NCBI GenBank assembly: GCA_038503075.1
Contig: JBCAML010000002.1
Coordinates: 1,054,001-1,118,000 of the forward strand
Source: Gyromitra esculenta
Taxonomy: Eukaryota; Ascomycota; Pezizomycetes; Pezizales; Discinaceae
Length of the DNA stretch: 64,000 bases
Direction: 5' to 3'
A program made the translations under genes and the position numbers. Each line of letters starts with the position of its first letter. Within the stretch, counting starts at the first letter, position 1. The notes under the pieces are model-generated. The model ran no database searches. It was not told the origin of the DNA and saw only the letters and a program-made list of their open reading frames with translations. Below, one piece after another: positions 1 to 12,300 of the stretch.

Positions 1-2453
1 GTCAACACTCAAATGCTATCCTCACCGCTGTTGTACAAGGTGCCCGAAAAGAAGAGGCAAATGCCGATGTTAGGTTCGCTGCTATGGTTGCATTGGGTGA
101 TTCGCTCGAGTTCGTTCGAACCAACTTCGAGAATGATGGTGAGAGAAATTATATCATGCAGGTCATTTGCGAAGCTACACAAAGCCCCGATTACCGGATA
201 ACCCAGGCGGCATTTGGATGCTTGAATAAGATAATGAGTCTTTATTATGACAAAATGAAGTTCTATATGGAGAAGGCATTATTTGGTTTGACGATTGTGG
301 GAATGAAACATGATGAAGAGGAGGTTGCCAAACTGGCAATTGAGTTTTGGTGCACGGTCTGTGAGGAGGAGTCCGCTATTGAGGACGACAATCAACAGGT
401 AGCTTCAGCATTATCCAATTTGGGTCAGGTCTTAGAATCTAACAATACACAGTTCCAGGCAGAAGGGATGACAGAGCTTCGGCCATTTTTTAACTTTGCT
501 CGCATTGCTACTCCAGAAGTTGTACCAGTATTACTGGAGCTCCTCACAAAACAAGATGAAGATGCTGCTGATGATGAATACAACGTATCTCGTGCGGCGT
601 ATCAATGCTTACAACTCTACTCTGCTTGTGTCGGGGGCCTAGTAATTAACCACGTCCTGCAATTTGTAGAACAAAATCTGCGTCACGAAAATTGGAGATT
701 GAGAGATGCCGCCGTTTCGGCCTTTGGGGCGATTATGGAGGGGCCAGATTTTAAACTACTTGATCCCTTGGTCAAACAGGCCCTGCCAGTGTTGGTGGGA
801 ATGATGGATGATAAAGTTCTGATGGTGAAGGACTCTGCAGCTTATGCTCTTGGTAGAATCTGCGAGTGTTGTGGGCCGGCAATCGACCCTCAACTACATC
901 TTCCGAGTTTGATCCAGGCGTTATTCTCTGGGTTGAAAGATAGTCCAAAGATGGCTAGCTCGTGTTGTTGGGCTTTAATGAATTTAGCGGACAGATTCGG
1001 GATTGAAAGCGAGTCAGAGGAGAATCCATTATCTAAATACTTCAAAGATAGTGTCAGTGCTTTGCTTGCTGCAACTGAGAGGTATGGATTTATTATTCTT
1101 GATAATCGTGCTGCGATCCGGAATTGAGGCTAAATAGTAATTTTGTAGGCCTGACGCCGACAACCAACTTAGGACGGCCTGTTACGAAGTCCTCAATTCA
1201 TTTGTTGCTAATGTTGGTCAGGATGAGTTACCGTCAATCGCTCAATTATGCACCGTCATCATGGAGAGGCTAGAAAAGACCGTTGGGCTTAGAACTCAAA
1301 TTGTCAGCACTGATGATCGTATTACACTAGAGGAGATGCAGACCAGCTTGGCAGTTGTCTTAATGGTATGCAATTTTTTGCAATTTTTATTCCAGTTTAC
1401 TTATGCTAATTTGTGAAATAGACTATCATCCAACGCTTGGACAAGGAAATTAAGCCTCAAGCAGATAGCATCATGCAAATTCTCTTGCAAATTCTTTCCA
1501 CGTTACCCCCTAACTCCTCTGTCCCGGATGCGATATTTGGAGCGGTTGGAGCAATGGCGAACGCTTTGGAAGAGGATTTTACGAAATACATGGATGCCTT
1601 CACGCCATTTTTGTACAATGCACTAGGTAACCAGGAAGAGCAGCAACTATGTTCAATGGCAATTGGCCTTGTCGGTGATATTGCTCGCTCAATAAATGAC
1701 AAAGCAGCACCTTATTGTGATAACTTCATGAACTATCTTTTAAACAATCTCCAGGTTTGCTTATTCCCACCTCTGAGAGTAAAATTCAGCGGCAATCTAA
1801 TTTTGAAAATTAGAGTAATACTCTCAGCCAACAATTCAAGCCGGCTATCCTTCAATGCTTTGGTGACATTGCACAAGCAATCGGAGGTCATTTCGAGACT
1901 TATTTGCAGGTGGTCATGGGTGTTCTCCAACAGGCGTCTTCGATTACTGCAACCACTGATAGTAACTATGAAATGGTTGAATATGTCATCTCGCTACGTG
2001 AGGGTATAATGGACGCATATGATGGTATTATTATTGCCTTGAAATCGGGCGAAAAGAGTAAGTCACTTGGCAATATCAATTTTAAAATATTGGTAGCTGT
2101 ACTAACGTTGCTTTAGCGCCCCTTCTTGGCCCTTATGTTCAGCATATCTTTGGGTTTTTGTCAGCGGTAAATGCTGATCCGAATAAGACTGAGGGCTTGA
2201 TGAGGTCTGGTATGGGTGTACTTGGGTAAGCTTTGGCGGTTAAATCCCTGCTCCTGATATCAGATTTACTGACTTCGATAGGGATTTGGCGGATGCTTTC
2301 CCTAATGGTGAGATTGTGCAGTATTTCCGCGCCGACTGGATCAACGCCATGATAAAGGAGGTTCGGACAAATCGTGAATTCTCTAATAGAACTCTTGAGA
2401 CTGCTCGGTGGACAAGGGAACAGGTGAAGCGCCAACAGAGTCATGCTTCTTAG
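1..2453 (+). CDS. KAP95: importin subunit beta-1 (karyopherin-beta), 5'-truncated by window edge
   Basis: HEAT-repeat nuclear import receptor that carries importin-alpha/cargo through the pore and releases it on Ran-GTP. The reading frame is open at base 3 (first residues QHSNAILTAVVQGARKEE). I read exons 3-398, 453-1081, 1149-1365, 1422-1754, 1814-2057, 2117-2225 and 2282-2453, giving the last 699 residues of a protein usually near 870. Typical Kap95 stretches are NVSRAAYQCLQLY, QFVEQNLRHENW, AAVSAFGAIMEGPD, SCCWALMNLADRF, FKPAILQCFGDIAQAIGG and the C-terminal ETARWTREQVKRQ. Each junction restores a family motif, for example TERP/DADNQ across 1082-1148. The intron at 399-452 is a multiple of three without a stop (see findings). 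The 5' end lies outside the window. Confidence 0.95.
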
Positions 2454-5400
2454 ATATTAAAAATCCCCTCGGGAAAGAAAATTCTCTACTGCTGAGACTA
2501 GAACGAAAGATATGGATGGGGAAATGGAAGAAAATATTTTCGAGTCTCCTAGATGAAATGGTTCATTATTCAATCGGTCGGTTCAAATCTGGGCATTATC
2601 TTTGGTTTTTTTACTTCTCTTTGTTTTCCAACTCGGGGTCTTTGGGGGAGTTTGCTGTTTCTCTTGTTTTCTTCCTATCTTTTAACATCTCATTTTTCAT
2701 TGGTTGCTCTTCTTTCCCGAAGGTTTATTACGGTTGGTAATGGAGGGCATGTGGAAATCTGGCCACGGGATCTGAGAGATATTTATGCTTGATGGGTCCG
2801 GGTTAGAGTGCTGTGTGTTTGATTCCTGTCTTGTTTTCATTTCTTCCTCCTGTTTTCGTTTAGATGGATTGGTTGAAGACGGGCCTGTCTTGTGATTTCC
2901 TTTTTTGTCTTGCATTGGTTCCAGTTATCTTGTCTTCCATCCCACCCCACCCCATCCTGCACCACTACCCCACCCCGAACAAGTATCTATTATACATGAT
3001 CATCATATACTCCCCTTTTTGTCCTCTATAACGCATGATATGATCTCTTATGTTTACACATTTTCCCCATCCCATTTCCCCCACCACCTTCCCATCATCA
3101 CGTGAATCCGCTTTTCTTATTTGTGTCTGTAACCATTTGTAACTGTTAATTAGCGCCTTATATTCTCCCCCTACTCTTTTTCTTTCTTTCCAGAGAGCTC
3201 CAATTCCTGCAGGAACAATTAAGCTCGCGATTGCAATGGATAAACTGGAATGCTGGTTTGATAAAATCTTATAAATCCTCCTAAATTAACCCAATCCACC
3301 TGTCCAATGACCCTTACTCGGGAGTATTCAAATTACATCGTCTTGTGTTGGGCTCTACACTTGCCAACCCAAAGACATCTAACTTGTAGCGTTCTCTGTA
3401 ATACACAAGTTAGGACGAGAGGGATGCGTAAGGCATGCCGCAGCACGGGGTCATTAGCCATCACTCGAGGGCTTCCTCTACCCAACTGGGTTTAATGACC
3501 TTATTCCATATATAAATATCCATGTTAAATTGCTACGCGATCCAAGTATCTGCAACGCGGGCAACTGAGCTGGCCAGGCGCCTGGGATAGTTGCATACAC
3601 GAATACAACTTTGTGAAATTTAGCCGGCAACATTACCGCGGGTGTTGTGTCACTCTAATTCTATTGCCCTTGTAGATAGATTGTTGGGAGAGGCAGAATC
3701 GGTTTTCCCAACCGTCACTAGAGTTGTAAGGCTTGAAGACTTATTAACGCAGGGGGCGAATTTGCTTTATCGGTATACTCCTCCTTCCGATCGAGATCTC
3801 CGGATTCAAAAAGTCTACGATCTTGATCGGCTCGGTTTTTCTCATCGGTGCTCTTTTGGTGGCTTCTTCGAGCTTTTAGGCTTACTGATGTAGCCGGGGT
3901 GCTACTTCGAGTTTATAAAAATACGTATACATGTTCTGGACTATATTCCATGAACCCCGTTTTGAATTGGGTCGGCCTATTTCCAAACGGGATCGCTTTA
4001 AAAATTAAAAATAGGACAAGTTATATACTAAATGAAACCAAGCGATTACTGATATTTAAAAGCCACAAAAAGCACTGTAAGTGAGGGAAGTGCGCGGTCA
4101 TCCTTTTAGTACACAGGCACTAGCGACACCAATGAATTTTAAAGTAAGAGCGTTGAATTTCGGCCATCAGTTAATTTTACTTAGTATATGAACTAACCTA
4201 CATGTATATTCAAAGTAATCTCGTTTGTAAATGGATACATGTATATTTGGAATACCAGCCACATATATAAATGGTATTAACACGCGTCGGGTCTTGCTTC
4301 GACTATACACTCGGGACGAGACCCACACTCTGCTTACACTACCATATGTACATGTAGTCTCCAAACACTCCTCTGTGCAGTAAGTCATAAATCTCAAGGA
4401 GCTAGGAGTTATTGCTCTTAGACAATTAACTGCTGCTGATCTGGGGTGAGAAAAATATACTCCTACGCCAAAAGGGATGTCGGCCATAAGGTGTATGAGC
4501 TCCCATTCCTTTCATCAGCATATGTCTGCACTTTTACTTGAAAACTGAGATGGAGCTTGGGTTAAATTTTGCTGACATGAACCTCATAAGTGTCCGAAGT
4601 ATATAAGGGAAGGGAAGAAAATCTAGCGTGTTTTTTTTTTTCCGATGGCGTCCTAGGGTTGTATCATTTGACTAACCCTGATCTTGGAACTACTTAGTAT
4701 TACTTGTATTGCTACTATGACCAAGTAATGGTCTTGGTGGTAATTTTAACGTATGGTCGCTCAAACCGGAGATGTGAGAGAACCCAGAACTCTATGGATT
4801 TGAAATTTAACTATTGAGAACTTAAACGGTTATTCACTGAAGGGTCATTCCCGGCTGGATAGGAACTTTGATTACAAACTATATTAGAGTAGAGGGTCTC
4901 CCTACCGATTGCATGAATTTCCTATTGCTATCACGGTTACGTTTGCTAGGGCTTTTTGTTTATTCCTATTGTTTGTTCGATTTACATTGACCTCGTCTGC
5001 TTTAGAATCCGTTTCTCTTGTTGCTCCACCATCCTAAGTCCATTTCCCATTGACTTAATCCCCTTTATTCACCTTCTATGTTGTACATATTGTTGTGAAT
5101 AAACTCGGCGGACTATTGATTGGTGCAGCGTAGTATTTGCAGCGTGTAGAGTGACAGAGCTGAGGTTTGGTGCTTGTGTGTGTAACGTGGGGCATGAGCC
5201 ACCAAGGTTGATAGGCACGAGTATATTGAGGCTGAAAGGATGCACCCCTCCTTCCGAGTCCTTCGCGTTCCTCTTCCTGCGAACAGCCGCACGCCGCTAC
5301 ATATTTCTCTTCTCAGGGCCTTCTTCCTGTCCTGGAACAGCCTGCTGCTGCTGCTGCTGCTGCACACTCTGGCGGTCCGCCACCGCTGCACTCGAATCTA

Positions 5401-5884
5401 TCTACTGTACAGGTCAATTTGCGATCCCTGGTCCTGGGGATACCTAGGTAGAGATACTTCCATCCCCTTCGTCAGCTTCCCCAATACCCACGAAGAGCTC
5501 CTACCTCCCACCCCCCCACATCATCTGCCTTTCCATCTCATCAACACTCCTTACTTTCTTCAGTCCCCACATAATCCTATCGAAAATACCCTTCGAGCGC
5601 AGGGAAAATACTCCCGCGCCTTAAGCCAAAAAATCTAATCATCGAGAGGTACATAGAGTCATCACGGACAGAGCAAGAACAAGGATCAACTGAACCGACC
5701 GACCCTACAAGACATAGCTGCCTGCATTGACACCCCATCGAAATTCACTCGGAATTAATAGATCCTGGGCAACGGGAAATATCATTGGCGAAAAAAAGAC
5801 CTCTACTGCCTCCTATTGATCCTCCTGCATGGGATACTGCTCTCTCCCGATTTTTCCTCGAAGCCCACAGCAAGAACTCCCACG
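2454..5884. other. intergenic, KAP95 3' flank and PAN3 5' flank
   Basis: No convincing gene. The first several hundred bases are T-rich and probably 3' UTR of KAP95. Pyrimidine-rich simple sequence occurs around 2935-2985 (CCCCA-rich). Three TACATGTA octamers lie at 4199, 4236 and 4349. An ATG-initiated 132-codon ORF at 5240-5638 (+) runs through a CTG repeat and has leucine-rich, low-complexity content without family resemblance, so I treat it as chance. Confidence 0.6.
5342..5362. repeat. (CTG)7 trinucleotide microsatellite
   Basis: Seven uninterrupted CTG units upstream of PAN3. It would encode a leucine run in one frame of a doubtful ORF. Confidence 0.9.
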
Positions 5885-8631
5885 ATGACCGAAAGACCCT
5901 CGACGGCCACGGGCAGCAACCGTAATTTCAACCAGCCTTTGGCATCTCCATTGCGGCCAAACACAAGCGGCGGGCCTGGAATTTCTGTGACGGGCGCTTC
6001 GCCAACAGGATCCCGAACCCCACCCCCGAACGAGAATCGTCGGTCTATTAGTGGCGTATCATCCTCACCTCGGCCGAAGGCAAAAGGTCCGCTACGCATC
6101 AATCCCCTCGAACTTGGTTTTTCGGTTATCCGCCGGTTCTAACGCACAAAACAGAATCCACTAATACTTTCTGCCGAAACATTACAATTTACGGCTATTG
6201 CCGTTATCAAGATAAAGGTTAGAGGGAGCATTCGCTTTCCGGGAAGATTCTACGTCAATTGCTGAAATATTCTGGATAGGCTGCGCGTTTAATCACGACC
6301 CTCACTTGCAAAAACAACAACCAGGCAGTGGACGAGGGAAATTCAACGTAGATTCGCCTTCATTCACTCCAGCGACTCCTCCTAAAAAGACAATATCTCC
6401 GAATGCTGCAGATGCCGCGCCTTTTACTCCAAAACATAATGCTAGTAATACTTTGAGTAGGGCAAATTCTGGGGCATCACGAGCTGACGTGCTAGGAGCT
6501 GCGACACCTCCGGTTGCGCCACAATTTCAAGATTCTAACAATGGGTAAGTTATGATCTTTTCCTGGTCGGGCGAGTGGTTCAGTGGCTGAATATCCTCCC
6601 TGGTCAAAAGGTATCCAATCACCCATGCAGTTGACCATCAGCAGAACTATCACCAATTGCAGCATGGATTTGATTCAATAGGGTTGGCGGAAAATGTATA
6701 TTCGCCTACGAAATCACGGCGCAGGGCTAACAAAATGAAGACCGCTGCAACAAGCGCTATGAATGCATATGACTTTGCTGTTGCGCAACCGGTAAACCCG
6801 TATGCGCAGACGGGTGCCGATATGTTTTTCCAGCAACCACAAACCTATACTCCTCTGGTTGTGTCCCTTTCATCACTTCTTGTCATAACCCAGCTCACAG
6901 GGGAGGTTTTTGTTGACTGTGACGGTTTTTATTTTAAAGCTCCCTTATCACCGTTATGCTCCATTGGCCCCTTTTCCACAGAAGCTCGCACCTTTCCAAA
7001 AGACTATCCACGGATTCTTTATGTCTGATAATCTCAGAGAAGAGCTTCAAAGAAAGGCCGAAGCTACACTTCAATCTCTACCAAGTAATCCAATCCTTTT
7101 TTGATTTGCCTTTGTACCAATAAAGATGAATAAAGATTAACATGGATTATCTTCATAATGAAGGCGTTTCTTCTATTCTTCCCCCGCAAGTCGAAGAGTT
7201 CCATTCACTTGTCCCATTAGACACCTCAAACCAAAAAAGTACTCAGGTTTTTGGGTATCCTAGTTGGGTCTACAAAGCATTCTCAAATGACGATGGCCAT
7301 GCTTGGACACTTCGAAGAGTCGAGGGTGAGTTGTTCTTTGAAATAGTGTATAGATATTAGAATTCTGACAGCAAATATGTGATTTTGGATCTTTAGGCTT
7401 TAGACTATCCAACGAAGCCGATATCAGGATAATACAGCGATGGAAGAAAGTTTTAAGTGCAAATATTGTAACAATTCATAATGCTTGGACAACTACGAAA
7501 TTTGGGGATAGCTGTGAGTTCTTCCAAGGCTTCTTCTTGCTCATTACCTTCGATGAGCCTGTGAGTGTTCACGCCTAAGATTTCGTCTTTGCAGCTATCA
7601 TCTTCGTCTATGATTACCATCCTTTGTCAAAGACGTTGGCTGAGACTCACTTTGGACCCAGTCCAAGATACACCCCGACTCGGCTCGGGCCTGCCGGACC
7701 AATAGTGCCGGAGCAAGTGCTATGGAGTTATATCGTCCAGATTGCATCAGCACTTAAAGTAATCCACAGCGCAGGGTTGGCTGCAAGGGTGATCGAGCCA
7801 TCAAAGATATTGGTTACGAGTAAGATGCGGTATTTACACTAACGTCATAAACATTGGATGAAAGTAGTAATCTAACAAAAGTTTGGTAGGATACGCTTGA
7901 ACTGTTGCGGTATTCTAGACGTAGTCCATCCAGAAACGATACGGACTCAGGAGATGGTACGGGAGGCTCAGGTTGAGGATTTGGCTCAATTGGGTCGACT
8001 TATGCTTTCCATTGCTTGCAACACTCTCACCGCTATTCATAATTTCCAGAAGAGTATTGATTACATCGGACGACATTATTCCATGCACTTGCGTGACAGT
8101 ATCTACTATCTCGCGACAGGTGTGACGAAGAATGTAGATGAGTTCATCAAGACCATCGCCGCCCAGGCGTTTCAGAACTTTGATAGCGCCTTGCACTACG
8201 AAGATTCACTTGAGTCTGAACTTTCGCGCGAACTTGAAAACGGACGGCTAGTGCGGCTTCTGTGTAAGTTCGGGTTCATCAATGAGAGACCTGAGTATGA
8301 TCACGATCCAAGATGGAGTGAGACAGGTGATCGGTACTACTTGAAGCTTTTCAGGGATTATGTTTTCCATTCGGTCGATGAGAACAGTCAACCGGTGGTG
8401 GATGTTGCGCACGTACTGGTTTGTCTGAACAAGTTAGACGCTGGTGTCGACGAGAAAATCATGCTAGTGTCTCGAGATCAGATGAATTGTTTTGTGGTGA
8501 CATATAAGGAGGTACGTTATTATCCTCACCCCTGGGCATCTCCTCCTCTGCACTTCCTAACTGACGCTATGTAGTTGAAACGACAAGTCGAATCCTGCTT
8601 CCAGGATCTCAACAAGAGCAACAGGCGATAA
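5885..8631 (+). CDS. PAN3: PAN2-PAN3 deadenylation complex subunit PAN3
   Basis: Regulatory subunit that recruits the PAN2 nuclease to poly(A)-bound mRNPs for initial poly(A) shortening in the cytoplasm. Exons: 5885-6086, 6155-6217, 6280-6544, 6611-6857, 6940-7084, 7164-7325, 7397-7513, 7595-7829, 7890-8511 and 8575-8631 (704 aa). In order: a CCCH finger (C74, C83, C90, H94; TFCRNITIYGYC then GCAFNH) split by intron 2; a PAM2-like PABP-binding motif FNVDSPSFTP near 110-119 with a second PFTP motif after it; a pseudokinase domain (EEFHSLVPLDT, WTLRRVEG, LWSYIVQIASALKVIHSAGL); and the C-terminal knob (FRDYVFHSVDE, CLNKLDAGVDEKIMLVS). The start is the first ATG in frame. Exon 8 uses the donor at 7830, which yields SKMRIRLNCCGILDV; an earlier GTAAG at 7820 does not keep the frame. 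Nine introns is high for this window. Confidence 0.95.
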
Positions 8632-10029
8632 CATCTTCTCATTTGTTTTTTTTTTAGGTGCATGTATCTATAACAGTAGAAAAAGCCAGAATACCCAGGC
8701 TGGGGAGGTACTAAATAGGCCGATAGCGGTAACGAATAAATTTCAGAGGGTTTTTCTCTATCAGTGTTTTTTTTTTTATGTGTTTTTGGGATCTGGCCTT
8801 TTTGCCTGTGGTTATATAAATCACTTCAGGGGATGCCAGGTATGGGGAGTATCCAATGTTGCTGTTTGTACTTAGCCTGTATGATTGGGAGCACGAAATT
8901 CATGATGTATCTTAGTATTAGCCCTTCACCGACGATGCCTATGAATATATAAGGTGGCTACTTGACAAAGTTGACGCACAGTATTAGCTATCACTATATC
9001 TAGGCTAATTATGCACCATTACATGTGGAAATGCACCTTTCTATAATCTTCATCACACTAAATCACTCGCGCATATCATCCCATGATTTACAAAGTGCTG
9101 ATAAGCTCAGTTCTCATCTTTCTAAGTTATCACAAATAAATGGCCCTAACATAACGACTATATCATAAACGGCCACAAGCCCACCTCGTCACTTTTTTTC
9201 ACATAGAAGTGAGGTTCTGAGGTCACCAGCTCTCAGAGCATTATCATTGGTTGCAAAGTCACGATCCTAGTCAACACCCGACAATATAATTAAATCACCG
9301 AAAAAAATCAACAGCTTGCTGTCGAGTTTGGGGAGATCTATGTAGGGTGAATAAAAGGTGAAACAAATCAACATTCTCATACTGTTCGGTTACAGACTAA
9401 GACGAAAGGCGGCCAGTAGGGTTTCTTCAATACTCCCACGCATATGCAGGAACAGTTTAGTGTAGAGTCGGCACACCCAATCGCTGGGAATCTCGGTGTG
9501 TGACACGTTAGCCTGCCTGCGGCTAGTGTTCGAGTGTTCGTGTCATCCCAGCGAAAAAGTACTAGTACTGAGAAGCTTGAGATGGAGATTCTATAGGACA
9601 GCCAAACATCGCTGAGCACGAATCTTTTATCTCTCCGCTTCTCCGGCGGGTGTCGTACCCTTTTTTGATCGTAGGTATACCAAGACTATTTTCGGGGGGG
9701 GGCTTCATTGAAGATGGATAGAGAATCGGTGATGAGTGTCAATATAACCAACGGTATTGTTTTGACAGCTTCTGCTTGTGTAGTGGGCTTTTTTTTTTGA
9801 TAGGAAATTTTGTGCTTCATTCATACTATGGAGGTCATTCACGGCATTGTGGTCCCTATATTTATTGTATTCATAGCAACGGTGCATTCAAGCCAATCCA
9901 GTGCCATTCCATTCAACACGATGGAACAGGAAAAAAAGCTATATGTACAGCTCTGCAGACAAATGTCTGCTTGCCTGCTTATTCCTTGGAAACACACACA
10001 CACACTTGCGATAGAACTACTTCATAGTC
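8632..10029. other. intergenic, PAN3 to LPMO-like gene
   Basis: No gene seen. AT-rich, with T-tracts at 8645 and 8766, and short ORFs without family resemblance. The right part should contain the promoter of the downstream secreted-protein gene. Confidence 0.6.
9992..10005. repeat. (AC)7 microsatellite
   Basis: Dinucleotide run 25 bases upstream of the ATG at 10030, so probably within the 5' UTR. Confidence 0.85.
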
Positions 10030-11137
10030 ATGAAATCGTTTAAACTATTTTTCGCGAAGATTTCGCTGTTCATGTTGATCATGGGAGCACAGCTGGTCAT
10101 GTCGCATTCATGGGTAAATATATATTCCGACTAAATTTTCATGATTCCTCTCATTTTTTTTCTACAGTGCTGACATGTGTACCGTGCGTAGCTCGAGAAT
10201 GTCCAGGTTGAAGCAAAGAAAGCGATAGGATATATCAGAACATACAGCAAGTGTCTCAAAATAGATACCGCTAGTCGAGACGTTTATATAGACACTAACA
10301 CATCATACAGATGGGCGGGATACAGATGTCGACCGACATAATTCATACCTAATGACTTCCGTGAAATTTCCAGTCTGTAAACAAACTCAACAGTCTCCAG
10401 TTAACTCTTCCAAATTCCCCCGTCTCAAGGCAGCGCCCGGAGACAGGGTGGTCGCTTTGCACACGGAGAATGGCCATGTATCGCTACCACCGAATCCTCG
10501 AGCAAAAAGCGGACTTACGTACTGGTTTGGTACGACCGACTCAGAAGCAACACCCACACTTGAAGATGTTCTCAAGTGGAAGGACGCTGGTGAGGAGCAA
10601 GACGGGCCAAGCCAATATATGGGCGCCTCAACATACGATGATGGAAAATGTGCTGAGCCAAATCACTCCCCAATATCCGCTGAAAGAGGTGTTGGACCAG
10701 CAGGGCAGCCGAAGCTTTGCAAGGATGCTGGCTTTGATGTTCCGAAGGGATTGAAGCTAGGGTCTATATTTACAGTTTATTGGGTATGGGATTTTTCGGA
10801 GCACTTTGGTCCTGGTACAGGTGCCTTTGAGGTAAGTCTAAAATTCGACTCTCTTTTTCTTGTGAAAATATATATCCCAACACTAATTGCGTAGTGGTAT
10901 TCCTCATGCTTCGACATCGATATCGTCGCGGGCGACGCAGATAACACTGAAACTGCCTCGGCTACTGCTCCAGCTGCAACTGCCTCAACTGCAATCCCCC
11001 CAACTACAACTTCTCAAACTATAACTAGTCCAACTGCAACTAATTCAACTACAACCTCTCCAACTGCAACCCCATGTCACTACAACGCGCCTTCACGCGC
11101 CCGTTCGCTTAATTATGGCCCAGCGGAGGCGTTTTAG
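10030..11137 (+). CDS. secreted LPMO-like protein with N-terminal His (DUF7492-type)
   Basis: Exons 10030-10113, 10192-10252, 10311-10831 and 10895-11137 encode 302 aa. A hydrophobic signal peptide (about 25 aa) ends MSHSW, so cleavage before HSW would expose an N-terminal histidine, as in copper lytic polysaccharide monooxygenases and the fungal DUF7492 family. Downstream are APGDRVVALHTENGHVSLPP (a second candidate copper-ligand His), a YWFGTT strand, and a Cys-containing core. The tail after FEWYSSCFDIDIV is Ser/Thr/Ala/Pro-rich, a likely O-glycosylated region. Intron 2 must use the second of two overlapping GT dinucleotides (10253, not 10251) to keep the frame. The family assignment is from memory of the His/ENGHV pattern; catalytic activity is not established. 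Confidence 0.7.
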
Positions 11138-11764
11138 GGCGTAGTAATGCTTCAGAATCACAACTCCGTTTTGGTTCTCGCGATGGGTTGGCGGGCTATT
11201 TTTTCTTTTGTAGTCATTACATTCTCTTTTTAGTATCTGGGGATCTGCCAAGATGCTATGGCTTTAATTTCATTTAGGTGTTGTAATAATAATTTATGAT
11301 CTGATTACATAGAAATGAGAATCGTGCTGTCATTAGCGAATTTACGAGTGATTTTCCATGAATAGAACCTGTCACAGGTCTAGTTGAAATTCAACACATA
11401 GGGAACATAGAGCCCCTTGGACTCTATTTGTTTTATACTCCATTCGCATAGGTTACAAATTTCTACAGTTTAATGGTGATTTCTTTCGAAATGTACTACA
11501 CGGTGGCTTCTAAAGACCACACGGCTTGATATTAATACGTTGTCTTCCTAAGTCCATTCAAATCACGTCGTGATGTCTTAGATTGAAGCCCTTGCCTTAT
11601 TTCACAACTACAGACGTAAAAACTTGCGACTGCAGTCCATAGGATGTTTTAATGCATAAATCCGGAAATTAGAAAAGCAGAGAAGAAAGAAAGAAAAACG
11701 CCAGCAGCCGTAATTATATATGATAAACTTCTTTCTCTTTCGTCTGCAGAACGATATGTACTAC
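11138..11764. other. intergenic between convergent 3' ends
   Basis: 3' flanks of the LPMO-like gene (+) and LSM7 (-). AT-rich; no ORF or repeat of note. Confidence 0.7.
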
Positions 11765-12300
11765 CTATCCTTCCTGTAAGAAAGGATTGTCGATCTGCTC
11801 GCTACCGTCGATTGGGGAAATAAGTGTCAACATCGGCCCTCTCGCGACGATCAATCCCAGTTCTCGTGTGTTCTCGTTTCCGTCCTCGTCTATAGCACTC
11901 AACAAAGATTAGTAAGATTACATTCCAGACAATCGAATAATAGCTGTATCTAGATAATTGAACAAACCTCGCAAGTTCTCCTTAACGTCGTCCAGCACTA
12001 GGTTCATAAGCTGATCGTAACCCTTCAAAATTCCCACGACTACACACGGAGTTAGCTAATTAAACCTCTCCCGAAAAAAGGAATGGAGGGAAACGCACCC
12101 TCTCTTCCCCCATTGAACTTGACGGTGATGGCCTTATCCATGAATTTCGCTAGGTCCAAGATGGCCTCACGAGGCTTCCGTTCTTGCTGTTGATCTCTGT
12201 TGTTGTATGAACCCTGATTCCCTCCACCACGACCACCGCCCCTACCACCGCCACCGGGACCGCCACGACCTCTGAATGTTCCGCGTTGCCTGTTGTCCAT
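11765..12300 (-). CDS. LSM7: U6 snRNA-associated Sm-like protein LSm7
   Basis: Subunit of the heptameric LSm1-7 (mRNA decapping) and LSm2-8 (U6 snRNA) rings. Exons on the minus strand: 12300-12099, 12039-11968 and 11889-11765 (132 aa). An N-terminal Gly/Arg-rich stretch (RGRGGPGGGGRGGGRGGG) precedes the Sm fold: Sm1 with ILDLAKFMDKAITVKFNGGRE, VVGILKGYDQLMNLVLDD, then Sm2 with ELGLIVARGPMLTLISP. Splice joins restore GGREVVGILKG and NLRDEDGNENTREL. The RGG-like extension makes the protein longer than yeast Lsm7. Confidence 0.93.

Noticed and set aside
5240..5638. 132-codon ATG ORF upstream of PAN3
   Set aside because: Runs through a CTG repeat, leucine-rich and without recognisable domains; more likely the PAN3 promoter or leader.
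6117..6154. 38-bp intron alternative in PAN3
   Set aside because: Too short, and the donor at 6087 gives the conserved SPRPKAKESTNTFCRN join instead.
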